NCBI GenBank assembly: GCA_001584585.1
Contig: LSYV01000011.1
Location: 1,905,698 to 1,969,697, forward strand
Source: Gonium pectorale
Lineage: Eukaryota; Chlorophyta; Chlorophyceae; Chlamydomonadales; Volvocaceae
Direction of reading: 5' to 3'
DNA: 64,000 bases
Positions 12,701-23,728 of this stretch are shown here, in pieces (positions within the stretch are counted from its first letter, which is position 1; each line of letters begins with the position of its first letter). The notes under the pieces were generated by a model. The model was not told the origin of the DNA, ran no database searches, and saw only the letters and a program-made list of their open reading frames with translations. The translations under genes were made by a program, and so were the position numbers.

Positions 12701-14255
12701 GGCTCATCCTCGCTGTCGTCGTCATCACTGTCCTCCTCATCGCTGTCCGAGTCCTGCAAAACGTGTTGGGACACACCTAGCATTGCATTCCAGTGCGGTG
12801 GACAGCAAGACGTATGCGGCATGAGCGCTGCAATTTTTCAAGTCGAAGCCCTGCAGGGCTGTGCTATGACCGCGCCAGCTGTTACCGAACATGCGCTGCG
12901 CCTACAACGTGCGCCCACATGGAGCCATCCGACAAGACGGTGCGTAGCCCTCAAGGCTCGACTCCAGGCACACCTTCTTGGCAGCGGGCTTCTTGGCGGC
13001 CGGAGCAGCCGCCTTCGCCGGTGCCGGCTTGCCCTTCTTAGCGGGCGGCTCATCCTCGCTGTCGTCGTCGTCGTCGCTGTCCTCCTCGTCGCTGTCGTCG
13101 CTGTCGGCCGCGGCCTGGGGGAACAGACAGGCCGGCGTTTCGGCTCTTTACTAAGAACGGGCATATGTACAAAACCGAGCTACTGGCCTGTTGTATGAGT
13201 GGCTACATTGGCCTAACCAGGTACGCATGAAGCCGTCACGGAGGGCACCGCTGTTCCCACGTCTACCGGACCCTTCAGCACATGCCAGACACTGGTTCTT
13301 TGACTGCCAGACACAAAGTACGGGTAGCAAATGGCCTTTATGCTATACACAGACTACACAGAGCCGCCTCGCAGTGGATTGATCCAGTTTGCAACTATAG
13401 GCCGTAAGCTGGCGGTGGACGTTCAAGGCTGCAACAGCTGGTGTAAAGGGGCAACCCTTTGGCGGGTTCAGGTGGACGGGCGCCCGCGCGTGGCGCGCTG
13501 TGTGCACCCGTACCTTGGCCTTAGCAGCAGCGGCAGCCGGCTTCGGCGGCTCCTCGTCACTGTCATCGTCGTCGTCGCTGTCGTCCGACTCTACCTTCTT
13601 AGCGGGCGCCTGTTCCGGGCGGCAGTGGAACCGTCAGCGCGGGCGGGCGTGTCGAAAGGCTGTGTGTTCCTCCCCGGAACGGTGGAAGAAACCGCAAACT
13701 GCATGAATGTGTAGCGCGTTTGCGGCCTAACTTTGCGAAACCCAACTAGGGCCTGGGCACTCAGATGGCGGCAAGCAACTGCATCGACAGTGCGACACCC
13801 GTATGTGCATATAGCAACCAGCCTTCAGGCTCCCAATATCATCAACCGATGTACAGACGTTGTGGTCAAGCTCGCTCATAGCTGCGCACCTTTGCGGGCG
13901 CCGCGCCCTTCTTCGCCGGGGCAGGTGCGTCGTCAGAGTCATCGGAGTCCTCCGACGACTCCTCGTCAGAGTCTGAAGGCTCGGGCACCTGTGGTAAGCC
14001 GCCGGGAGTCAAGCAAGCCGCCAAACATTTGCCGGCCGCCGGCACGGAACGCCGGTTCCAGCCGCCGAAACGCGCATGCTTTATACATATAAGATACGAT
14101 ATCACCTTCTTCTTCTCCAGCTTGGTCGCAGCCTGCTTGGCCTTCAGCTCCTTGCCAGACGCCTGTTCCCAAAAAGCGGCTGGTCAGAACCGGCGCCGCT
14201 CGTTCAGCTTGGCATAAAAAGTCAGTGTTCTGCCCACCTTAGCGGGCTTGCCCAT
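9782..14255 (-). CDS. Nucleolin-like protein: acidic/basic repeats, two RRMs, RGG tail
   Basis: Complete 12-exon model, 556 aa: 14255-14238, 14162-14106, 13988-13890, 13609-13514, 13114-12974, 12753-12634, 12329-12293, 11995-11903, 11587-11310, 10950-10784, 10595-10376 and 10126-9782. All junctions are phase-consistent. It starts MGKPAK. Exons 3-9 encode Ser/Asp/Glu patches separated by Lys/Ala/Pro linkers. RRM1 spans exons 9-10 (RNP2 TVFVGNLSW, RNP1 SKGYAHVEF). RRM2 spans exons 11-12 (RNP2 TVFVKGF, RNP1 LKGFAYIEF). The C-terminus is a GAR domain of GGRGGGRGFGGRDGG repeats. This is the plant/yeast nucleolin layout (Arabidopsis NUC-L1/PARL1 is of similar size), so the expected role is nucleolar pre-rRNA transcription and processing and rDNA chromatin. 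The acidic patches are expected CK2 sites and the RGG tail an expected arginine-methylation target; both are family knowledge. It shares a promoter region with the divergent hydrolase gene. Confidence 0.93.
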
Positions 14256-14663
14256 GATTACGCGCTGTTGCGGCGACTCGGGGATGAAGTGATAGGTAAG
14301 ATAAAAGTATGATAAGACAAGCTTGCTTGGAGCTGCGAGACCCCTAAAGTGAGAACTTATGGGCCGGCTTCGCTTTTGAGTAGTGCTCAAAGGTCGTTGT
14401 GGTTTCGTACGGCAATCGGTTGGTGGAATCGCCCGATAGCGCCGAGCCGCCAGCTCCAGAGCTGGATATGTCAATTACCGCGCGTTGTAGTGCACTTATA
14501 TTGCCCATTTAGGGCACAATCGCGCTCTGCTGCTTCTCCACACTGGCTTGCCTAGCCAGCCAGTTGAACCCTGATCTTCACGCAGTGTACGCGCGCCTTT
14601 GCAACCAGAGCACTGCTGTGATTCTCAGACTCGGCTGACCGCGAACACACGTCAGCGAATATC
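14256..14663. promoter_or_regulatory. 408-bp divergent promoter between nucleolin (-) and gamma-glutamyl hydrolase (+)
   Basis: The two start codons face away from each other with only 408 bp between them. This interval must hold both 5' UTRs and both core promoters. I see no convincing TATA box on either strand. Assignment rests on gene positions only. Confidence 0.55.
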
Positions 14664-17600
14664 ATGGCCCTAAGCGGCAGAGCAGCAGCGGTTCTGGCGG
14701 TGGCGTGCCTGCTGCCAATGGTGGTGATGTGCGCTAGGTGGGGTCACAGGATACCTCCGTGTGCCCGCCATCAACACACGCCCATGTTTTGCACGTCCTC
14801 AGTCTGCACTTGGGGCATAGCTTCGGTCTGACGGAGGTTTGGCCCTGGGGTTGGCTGGCTGGAGGGGCCCGTAGGCCTTTGCCCCACGTGCAGCTTCTTG
14901 TGCTCAGGCCTCAGCGCTGCCCCCCCCCCGCAGGCCAACGCTTCTGCCCGGCGCCATGTCTCTGCAGCGCGATGGCAAGGAGGTTCGCCAGGCGCGCCCG
15001 GCGAATGACGCCAACCTGCGCCCAATTATTGGCATCCTGTCCCAGGTGAGGGCGTCCAGGAGGCGCCAGGTTCATCCGAAACTGGAATGAAGACCGGAAA
15101 GCTTAGTGTTAAGCGGGAACCACCCCCTGGGGCGCGTACACGCACGTGGCCCCAGTGCTCGCTCCTGGCGCATCGGAGGCATAATCCCATGCCGCAAGCA
15201 TAGCGTTGCTCTCCTTTGGCTCATCCTCCCTGTGCCATTTCACCCCCTAACGAAACGCCCCAGCCTGGCGACCCTGCTCCGGACGGTCAGTCGTACATTG
15301 CGGCGTCGTACGTGAAATGGCTGGAGTCCGCGGGTGCGCGTGTGGTCCCCATATTCTATGACATGATGCCGGAGCAGGTGGAGCGCAGGTGGGTGGGGCA
15401 AGTTAAGGAAAGGGTGACGGGCAAAGGGTGCGGGAGTGAACAACACATCGTTCTGGGCGCCGACACTGTCTGCCAGCGCTAAGGCATTACTATACGGCGT
15501 GTGCGTCGGTACAGCATGTGCATGAACGCGCACATGCCTGCTAGATTACGGCAGCTTGGCTCTCTTTTGCGTTCCCGATCGGATTTGCCAGGGCCCGGCC
15601 GTTCGCCTGCTGGGAGGGCAGGGGCTTTGGAGATCAGCACCCGGTCTCACCCGTTCCCTGCCCCACACTCCGCCACCTTGCTTCTCTGCGCCAATCCTTC
15701 GCCGCGCCACTGTCTCTGCCGCTGCTGCGCCGCCTGAAGGCCCCATCCCGCACCCTGCCGGCCCTGCCGCCCCCTTAAGGTTCTCGGTGATCAACGGCCT
15801 GCTGCTGCCGGGCGGCGGCGCCACCCTCAAGCCCGGCCACAAGTTCTACGACACCGCCCGCCACCTTGTGGACCTGGCGATCAAGGCGAACGACAACGGA
15901 GACTACTTTCCGGTGTGTGCGCGCGCGTCTGTGCCGATGCTGCACTGTAGTGTGTAGTGGAGTCTGTGTTCGAGTCTGCCCGCCTGGGACTTAATGCGTT
16001 CATTGGATGGTCGACTGCTGCTAGAGGGTGGTGCTGGTGGCGGTCTGCCATGCAGTCCCTCTGGGGGACGCACCCACGTCCGGAGGCTGCCGCGGCAGAT
16101 CCAGTCTACGTGCCGTCAGTAATGCGCGTCGCGGATGAGACCCTAGCCCTTGAGTACGCTGCTCATTCAGCCCCTGGCGCCCCCCTCCATACAGGTCCAC
16201 GGCACGTGCTTGGGCATGGAGACGCTGGCCGTGATCCTGTCCTCCAACTACACGCTGCTGGGCACCTTTGACGCGGAGGACGCGCCCGCACCGCTGCTGT
16301 ACACGGACGAGGCGGCCGACAGCCACCTGCTCAAGAGCCTGCCCAAGGACGTGGTGACCGACCTGCAGAACAAGCCCATCGCCATGGAGAACCACATGAA
16401 CGGTACGGCGGGGGGAGCAGGCGCGGACCAGCAGCGCTCCAGAATCTCCCTTTTCACGTCATCGTCAACGGCCCCGCTGCCCGTCCCCATCCTGTCCCCA
16501 TCCCCGTTAACGTCCTGCTCTTGTTGAGACCTGCGTCACACCCGGTTATCCCACCACATTGCCAGGCGCGTTGGAGGGTTCATTTGTGCGCGACTCTTCC
16601 GTACTTGAGATCCATACGTTCTCATCTGCTTCGGTGATGCGCCGTGCGCCCTTGCGTTCCCTGGCCAGACCTCTCCCCCGCCCCCAACTCTACTACCCCC
16701 ACCCAGGCCTGTCCATGAGCGCCTTCCTGGAGAACCCCGCCCTGGGCCGCTTCTGGCGCGTGGTGTCGCTCAGCCTCGACAAGTCGGGCGTCGCCTACAT
16801 CAGCACGCTGGAGGGGCGGGCGTACCCCTTCACCGCCACGCAGTGGCACCCCGAGAAGAATGCATTCGAGTGGACGCCGCACCTGCACATCCCGCATGGC
16901 ACGGACGCGGTGAGCGGGGCGGTGCGGGAGGGTGCAGCGCAGCTTGGGTTGGCGGCGCGGGAGGGTGGTGGTAACGGGCCGGGGCCGGTGCACAGGTTGG
17001 GGTGGCGGCGCGGGAGGGCGGGAGGTGGTGGGGTTAAACGGGCCGCGGCCGGTGGTGGTAAGGGGTGGCGGCGCGCGGCGGGACTGAATGCGGGGTGCCC
17101 GCTTGCTGGGGTCTGGCTTCTGGGGGCTGCTACTGGAGGAGCTAGGGAGTCATCTCTGGCACAGGGTGCTGTGCCTAATTGATTTCTTCTACAAGCGGGC
17201 CTCGCGCCCTGCAGAACGTGCCGCAAGCTGGTGATGGAGGACTTCCGGTCCGCCCCGCCTCCCCTCTGTACGTCCAGACGGCCAAAGCCTTCTGCCAATG
17301 CAGGGCCGCTCGGCGCCTCGTTTCATGCCTACCTCCCGAATTCCATTGGTTGCCTCCCCCCTCCTCCCGCCCCGCCCAGATCCGCATGAGCCAAGAGATT
17401 GCCAACTTCTTCGTCGCCGAGGCGCGCCGCAATCTGCACAAGGCCGCGAGCATTTTGGACGAGGACGACCTGCTAATCTATAACTTCATGTAGGAGGGAG
17501 GAAGGGGCCCGGGAGGTTGTCGAGAAGGGCGTGAATGTGATAGGACTGGGCGCCAGCAGCGTTGAGGGGCAGGGGTGGGGGCAGGGAGGGGGCAGGGGGA

Positions 17601-17989
17601 CTAGCTCAGCCCCGGAAGCCGGTCGCCGGCCAAAGTCTGGCTCCTGGGGAGCGAGGTCGGTCTGGGCTGATAGCAACGCGGCATGGGGCCAGGGTGGGGA
17701 CAGAGCGGACGCGATGGTGGACCTCTGCGCGGACTGCAACATCGCACTTCCAATGGCATGATGTCGGGACGGCAGATGGGCGGCGCCATGCCGGCCTTCG
17801 CCAAACTTGGCCTTACGCAGACCTGCAATTTACACGCTCAGCGGTCCTTGACAGAGTGCCCGCTCCGCCACGCCACCCCTTCCCCTCAGGCCGGCCTTCA
17901 CCGGCAAGCACCAGTACGAGGGCGAGGAGAAGGACTTTGAGCAGTCATACTTCTTCGAGGGGGCCGGCAAGCGCCAAGACAGCAAGTGA
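14664..17989 (+). CDS. GGH: Gamma-glutamyl hydrolase (folate gamma-glutamyl hydrolase, peptidase C26)
   Basis: Eight exons give a complete 354-aa protein: 14664-14737, 14934-15045, 15264-15388, 15780-15912, 16195-16402, 16707-16909, 17380-17489 and 17890-17989. All junctions are in phase. Residues 1-23 are a signal peptide (basic start, then [13 protein letters not shown]). The mature part shows [25 protein letters not shown] and [10 protein letters not shown]. The nucleophile Cys153 lies in HGTCLGME and the catalytic His265 in [11 protein letters not shown], the class I glutamine-amidotransferase-like pair of the family. The C-terminus has LIYNFMPAFTG and FEQSYFF, matching the usual end. The enzyme trims poly-gamma-glutamate from folates, usually in the vacuole or outside the cell, and so helps set folate retention. 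Length is normal. Exon 7 would stop at a TAG just after FM if the intron were missed; splicing at AT|GTAGGA restores the conserved end. Confidence 0.96.
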
Positions 17990-20551
17990 GCGAGCAGCAT
18001 TCGTATTGCCAGAGGCGGCCAGGCCCAGGGCAGGCTCCTGCTGGGGAGCCCCGTCGGGGACCTCGAGCGTAACGTCGACAGTGAGCTCGGAGCGTGGTCT
18101 TTGCTCGCTGTCTTTCTTCGAACATAGCGCGCTCTTTGAATGCAGCCTTCCGTGTGCTGTGCGGCTCCCCGGGTGCCCGTTCGTGCTGTTGGCAAGGGTA
18201 GCAGAGACGCCAAGTGGGGGTATTCGTTTTGGAGCTGCTCTTGCAGGGGCGTGAGCGGTGCGGCTGTCGCCTGGTGAATGCCCGTGTTTGCGTGTTCGCA
18301 GAGTTTGTGGGTGCATAGTGAAAACGGGATAGCGTGTGCGCGTGTGGCGTGTTGCATTCTATGTGACGAACAAAGTGTCGAGTGGTGGGGTGGTGCTTGG
18401 CGTCCCGCTGCGGGCGGCTGCGCGCCGTGGCGATCAGAGTTCTCTAGCCCTGGCCGTACACGGGCCCGGTCGAGCTGAATGGGCAACCCAAGCGGTGGCT
18501 GCTTACGGAAACTGCTTAGAGCCCTTGAATGAGAGGCCCTGGGCGTGCCTGAGGGCGTTTGCGTTCAGGGAGGGAAGGTTGGCACTACTTAGGGCCTTCA
18601 GTTGAGAGGCGGGCGGCGGGATGTGAGAGGCGGGCGGCGGGATGTGAGAGGGCGAGAGCTGGAGGAACCGAGCCAAATGCGCTCGGTTTGGCATGGCTAG
18701 GCTTCCGTAGATTGGCATTCCTTGATTGACGATTGTTCGTCGCGCCTGGAGTGTGGCTCTGGTCCGAGTTGCCTGGTAGGACTTGCCCAATGAGGGAGTT
18801 TATCCCCTGTTGTCGGACTCGCCGGCGTCTGGCCTGGTTTTTCTGCATGGCAGCACCGGGTGCCTTACTTCCGCGCCAGCACCCCCAGGAGCTGTGGTGT
18901 TCTTCTGCCGCCGCATGTGGCAATAAAGAGGGCAAGCAGCGCGTCAGCGTCTTGCCGGTTCTAGCTTTGTGGCTGTGTCATTCTTCATTCGTGTTTGTGG
19001 CGTTCATCGCCCGTGGCTGCCACGGCCGCCACCATAGCCGTTGGAGTGTCTATTGATGTCGCGTGCCTGGGTGATGTTGTGCGGGGAGGCAGGGACGGGG
19101 GCACGGCGGTGTGGCGCGCTGAGCACGTACGCCAACTTCACTCCCAAGGATGGGCACGCTTTTTCCTTCTTTCATAGCACATCCGGATAGATGGTGGGCA
19201 CGCGTCACGACTGCCCATCACGCCCTCCGTCTGCTTCAATATGTAGCCGAGTACTGTTTGACACTGAACGGCCATGTGGGGCAAATACCCCAGAAACGGG
19301 TTGCGTAAGTGTCATCCGTAAGCAGCTGCTTATGAATCGTATGGCATCATCGGCATGGTGCTGGCCGTCCGCCAACACGCACGATGGACCTGCACGGACC
19401 TTACATGTGTCGGATGCCCGCCCCAAGGACACAACGACATCTACGAATAGCCTAGACCGCAGTAGCCACCGTTACAGTTCCGAGCGAGTGGCCACTGCAG
19501 GGCAGGCGGCCGGACCCGAGTCCTCGCATGACCTTGTGCCCATGCGGCCACGCGGGGCGAAGCACGGAGTCCATCCTCCCTAACTCCTGCTCACCGGGGA
19601 TAAACGCAACCTGGACAAAATGCATGAGAAAAGTCGTACGATACCACGTCCTCGCTCATACCCGCTTGCCACATGCGCATGCTATGATATCCGCGCAGTG
19701 CAGCTTGCCCGCTTTACACGACCGGTCCATTCTTGAATGCCGGACCTCTGCACATTATAGGCCGTGCACAATACAGGCTCATAGTACGCCACTCGCCAGC
19801 GCCGCCACAACAAACAAATGGTCGTAACACGATTGCGGCGCTTCGCTCGCATGTGGCAGCTGCCCGCGCGGCTCACGTGTAACGGATGCCATACGGAGAC
19901 CACCTGACGCCGTCACGAACGCCCGCCTCTCCGCGCGCTGTGCCTCTCCGCGCTCGCACGTCCTGCCCGCCCGCCGCTGCGTCCCCGTCCGAGCCCTCAC
20001 GCCGCGCCGTCTCCCCGTCCCTCCGCCAGCAGCGGCTCCTGCTCCGGCGCAGCAGCCGCCGCCTGCTGGGGCGCAGCCCCTCGGCTCACGTCCCTTGGGG
20101 GTTAGCCCGGGTGCGACGGGGCGGCGCGGGAGGGCGGAGGGGGACGGCGAACGGAGGAGCGACAGCAGCTGGCATCAGAGCCCGGCAGAGCCACCAACCA
20201 CTATGATCTGAAGAATGCACCACATTAAGCACTGGTCATAAAGGAAGGCATCGCACATGAAACTGAATGAAAGAGGTTGCGATCCCAGCCGCTCCAGAGC
20301 GCTGGCGGGTTCGCATGTCTGTCAGCCGCCCCGGACATCAAATGGGAGCTAATGACTGCTCTAACCGCCGCTGACGCCCGCTCCGCGCGCTGCCTGCGCC
20401 GCTCAGGCCGGGCCCCTAGGCCACGTGTTTGCCGTCCACGGTAATGAGCGGTTCGACATCCGCCGGGGGCGCCACCGCTGTCCTGCGATGCGATGCGACG
20501 CCGCGCGACGCGTGGGAGCGGGCCGGGGCCAGGGCTTGGATGCGGCTTCGG
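17990..20551. other. Intergenic region between hydrolase and SWEET genes
   Basis: About 2.6 kb where the 3' ends of two converging genes meet. ORFs here are short and without family features. Contents noted: a 2 x 21-bp tandem repeat at 18604-18645. No RNA gene recognised. Confidence 0.45.
18604..18645. repeat. Perfect tandem duplication, 2 x 21 bp
   Basis: The unit GAGAGGCGGGCGGCGGGATGT occurs twice in a row, and a partial third unit (GAGAGG) follows. It probably arose by slippage in a GC-rich stretch; no function is suggested. Confidence 0.8.
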
Positions 20552-20771
20552 GAGGGGAGGGCCCTGCCGCCGCAGCCCCCTTCGGCGGCACTGTAACCCC
20601 TACGCTTCGCTGGCCTCTGCAGAAGGCCCTCTCATCCGAAACTCCGCCCAGCCCAATGCCGCTCCGAGCCCCCCGCCCTGCGCCCTGCCGCCGTCCTGCA
20701 CCCCCCGGCACCGGACACCGGCTCCACACCACCATAACCCGCAACCCCGGTACCCGCGGCCCCATGCGCAC

Positions 20772-20870
20772 TCACTTCTTTGCCGGGTAGATTTGGATGA
20801 GCGCCAGCTGGATGAGGCCGAAGGTGGCCCCGATGGCGTTGGGCACCGCGATGAACGAGTCGTGCACCGC
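20772..20870 (-). pseudogene. Duplicate copy of the last SWEET exon (assembly artefact or local duplication)
   Basis: It encodes the same 32 C-terminal residues (AVHDSFIAVPNAIGATFGLI...IYPAKK, then stop) as 21383-21285, including the CAG acceptor. No second copy of the upstream exons exists. It belongs to the duplicated contig end and is probably not a separate gene part. Confidence 0.75.
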
Positions 20871-21031
20871 CTGGGCGCGGCGGCGGACACAAGCGACAGG
20901 GGGGGCGGAGGAGTAAGTGGAGGGAGTAGCGGAGGGCGGGCGCGCAGGGGGGAAGGCGGGGGTGCGAGCGGGAGAGCGTGCCACGCGTGACGCTGTGCCA
21001 GCGGCCTGGTGTCCCCGCGTGGCAAGGTCCC

Positions 21032-21051
21032 NNNNNNNNNNNNNNNNNNNN
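21032..21051. other. Assembly gap, 20 N
   Basis: Twenty undetermined bases inside the SWEET locus. The flanking sequences duplicate each other, so the real gap length is probably negative (overlap). Confidence 0.95.
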
Positions 21052-21284
21052 CGTCGGAGGGGACGGCCTGCCGCCGCAGCCCCCTTCGGCGGGCACTGTA
21101 CCCCTTACCGCTTCGCTGGCCTCTGCAGAAGGCCCTCTCATCCGAAACTCCGCCCAGCCCAATGCCGCTCCCGAGCCCCCCCGCCCTGCGCCCCTGCCGC
21201 CGTCCTGCACCCCCCCGGCACCGGACACCGGGCTCCAACACCACCATAACCCGCAACCCCGGTACCCCGCGGCCCCATGCGCAC

Positions 21285-23474
21285 TCACTTCTTTGCCGGG
21301 TAGATTTGGATGAGCGCCAGCTGGATGAGGCCGAAGGTGGCCCCGATGGCGTTGGGCACCGCGATGAACGAGTCGTGCACCGCCTGGGCGCGGCGGCGGA
21401 CACAAGCGACAGGGGGGGCGGAGGAGTAAGTGGAGGGAGTAGCGGAGGGCGGGCGCGCAGGGGGGAAGGCGGGGGTGCAGCGGGAGAGCGTGCCCACGCG
21501 TGACGCTGTGCCAGCGGCCTGGTGTCCCCGCGTGGCAAGGTCCCTCTCCCGCCTGGTGCTGCCCGCGGCCGCCGCCCCACCGTGCCATACGCCACCCAGA
21601 GCAGCCCGTTGACGGTGTTCATGACGGACGTGGGCCAGAAGAGCGAGGCGGAGGAGCGCGTCCGCATCACCTCGGCCATGGAGGAGAGCGGGGCGGCGTA
21701 GTAGCAGAGCAGGATGAACACGGCCGTGTAGCCGCTGCGGCGCAGGAAAGAGCGGATGGGTGGAGTCGGTGCCGATGTCGATGAGGACGCCGAGAATGCT
21801 GAAGGGGGTGATTATGATTGTGCTTTTGGTGTTATGATGGAGTTCAAGAAGGGCAGACGGAGACAGCCACGTCGCCACCGCGGTAGGGCACAGAATCGCC
21901 GGGGAGGGCCATCGAGGCAGCTTGCGGGCTTGGTCCTGCCGTTGGTATGGCGAGGGGCAAAGCGTGACGGACGAGACAGCGGTGCCGCTGGGCTAACAGC
22001 CTTGTCGAGGCCAGCTGACCCCGCTCCCTTACAATGGTGGATACAATCAGAGTTCTACTCCAACTGGCATTCCCCTGCCGGCGCCTTCTCTTCCTTTCCG
22101 TTCCCCTCCCTTCCCATTGCCTGGTCCCGCTTCCTTGGCGCGGTGGACTCACGCGACGGTGGACGCCACGGAGTCCTCCTCCACGAACAGGGCGATGACA
22201 ATGCCCACGGAGCTGAGGATGACAGCGAAGAACATGAAAGCGCGAAGCATGAGGTCGCGGGCCTGGGGGGTCGCGAGCGTGAGTTATTCACGGTTGTTGC
22301 GAGCGCGAGCATGAGCATGAAGCAGACCAAGAGCTCCTCCTTGCTCGGCGGGGAAGCGAAGCGGCTTGCAGCCACGTCAGCTGGCACACGTGCCCCGCGG
22401 CGCCGCGTCAAACCCTATCCCAGGCCGAGCATACGCCACTCGTCGCCTAGCTTGGGACGGGCCAGGCGCGTTGCGTTGCCGTACACGCCACGCATCACGG
22501 CATCACACGAAACCGCAGCCCACAACCCGGCATGCCACGGCACGCCCTGTCGCGCGTCGAAACTAGTATGCGTTTCAAGAGAGTGCACTTGCCGCTGGCT
22601 ACGCGATTGTGGCCCTCACCTTCAGGTCCGCGAACCCGTAGCATGAGATGGCCATGAAGACTCCCAACAGAAGGCCTGGCTCGTTGGCAAGGATGACGTA
22701 CACGTCGGCGTTGATGCAGCCGTACAGCAGCCATCCGGTACAGTTGGCGATGATGGCCACCAGCGGCAGCGGATTGAGGTCCTGGAGGAGGGCGTGGATT
22801 GGGGACGTGGCGGGGAGCGAGACGAATGGAAGGTGTAAGGCGGTGGGGGAGTGGGGGCAGGCCGGGTGGCGACGTTGGTGGGCTGGAGGGGCAAGGCGCC
22901 GCGACGAAGCCGGTGAGGGTAATGGGGGTAGGCAGGTGCATGATACTGTCGCAAACATATGGACATGCGAATAGCTGTGAGAGAACTTTTGCAGGACAGG
23001 ACAGAGGTGGTTTCGGTGTGTGCGGGTCTACTTTCGTGGGGGAAAAGGAAACGTGCCGCGTCTACTTTCGTGCCGCGCAAGGTACGCCCGCTCGTTGACC
23101 CCACGTGCGCGTGCAATCACCCACTACCATGAATCACGACTGCGCCGAAAATGGGACGTACTAAGCAGCAGCGTGTGCTAGGCTTGGGGAATATGCGCGG
23201 GTTCCCCTACGCGTGGTAGGCGCACACCCCAGCGGGACTCACCCCTAGGTGCTTGGTTGCTCGAATTTGAAGCACCGTCTTGAGCGGGCTCACAAACCTG
23301 CACGGCCAGGTTAAGCAACAGTCGCGCGAGGGAGACACGTCTTCCGGAACGCAGCGACACTTGCATGAGGAACGCAATTAGGCATCCTAGCCCAGGTGCC
23401 ACGTGCTTCAGTAGAATTTCCTTGAAGTCGAAATCATCATCGTCAAGGAGTGAGCGCCGAGGGAACGCCATCAT
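21285..23474 (-). CDS. SWEET (MtN3/saliva) sugar transporter
   Basis: Six exons: about 23474-23359, 23297-23243, 22781-22620, 22262-22153, 21734-21581 and 21383-21285, about 231 aa. The first MtN3 triple-helix bundle includes FVSPLKTVLQIR (exon 2) and DLNPLPLVAI...NCTGWLLYG...ILANEPGLLLG (exon 3). Exon 4 gives the linker helix. The second bundle includes YYAAPLSSMAEVMRTRSSAS and the MNTVNGLLWVAYG motif (exon 5), then VHDSFIAVPNAIGATFGLIQ (exon 6). The paired Pro and Asn residues of SWEET pores are present. Seven membrane helices are expected, with facilitated sugar transport across the plasma or an organelle membrane; the substrate is unknown. The exon 1/2 join is weak: only a poor donor (AAGT|GTCGCT) keeps the frame. 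The C-terminal tail is very short. The last exon is repeated beyond a sequence gap. Confidence 0.88.
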
Positions 23475-23728
23475 GTCGGGTGCGTGTGTCTAATACGTTG
23501 AAGCAATGGGGTGCCCACACTCGCAACCACGCAAGACCTCGCCGCGGCACGGAAAACACGCGCCAGGCGGTTGGAGCAACCACCGAGCCCGCAAGCCTCC
23601 ACGCCTCCAGACAACCAGACTCGAGTCACCTCTCTTACTTGTTCATTAGCTTATAGATTATTGGCGAGGCTTGCGATGACAGCGGATGTACTGACCCACT
23701 GTTCGAGGCAAAGAAATATCGCCAATTC
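23475..23728. promoter_or_regulatory. 254-bp divergent promoter between SWEET (-) and a small unknown gene (+)
   Basis: Two start codons point away from each other with 254 bp between them, so promoters and 5' UTRs must lie here or overlap the genes. No motif was recognised. The call depends on the start at 23729 being real. Confidence 0.4.

Larger units (their letters stand above)
20552..21543. repeat. Near-identical direct duplication flanking a sequence gap (probable unmerged contig ends)
   Basis: 20552-21031 and about 21055-21543 are the same sequence, differing mostly by one-base length changes in C or G runs. Both end in GGCAAGGTCCC. The left copy stops exactly at the N run and the right copy begins just after it. 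Each contains the last SWEET exon. This is what is expected if two overlapping contig ends were scaffolded without being merged. Confidence 0.85.

Noticed and set aside
18915..18930. AATAAA as a poly(A) signal for the hydrolase gene
   Set aside because: These algae use TGTAA, and the site is over 900 nt past the stop.
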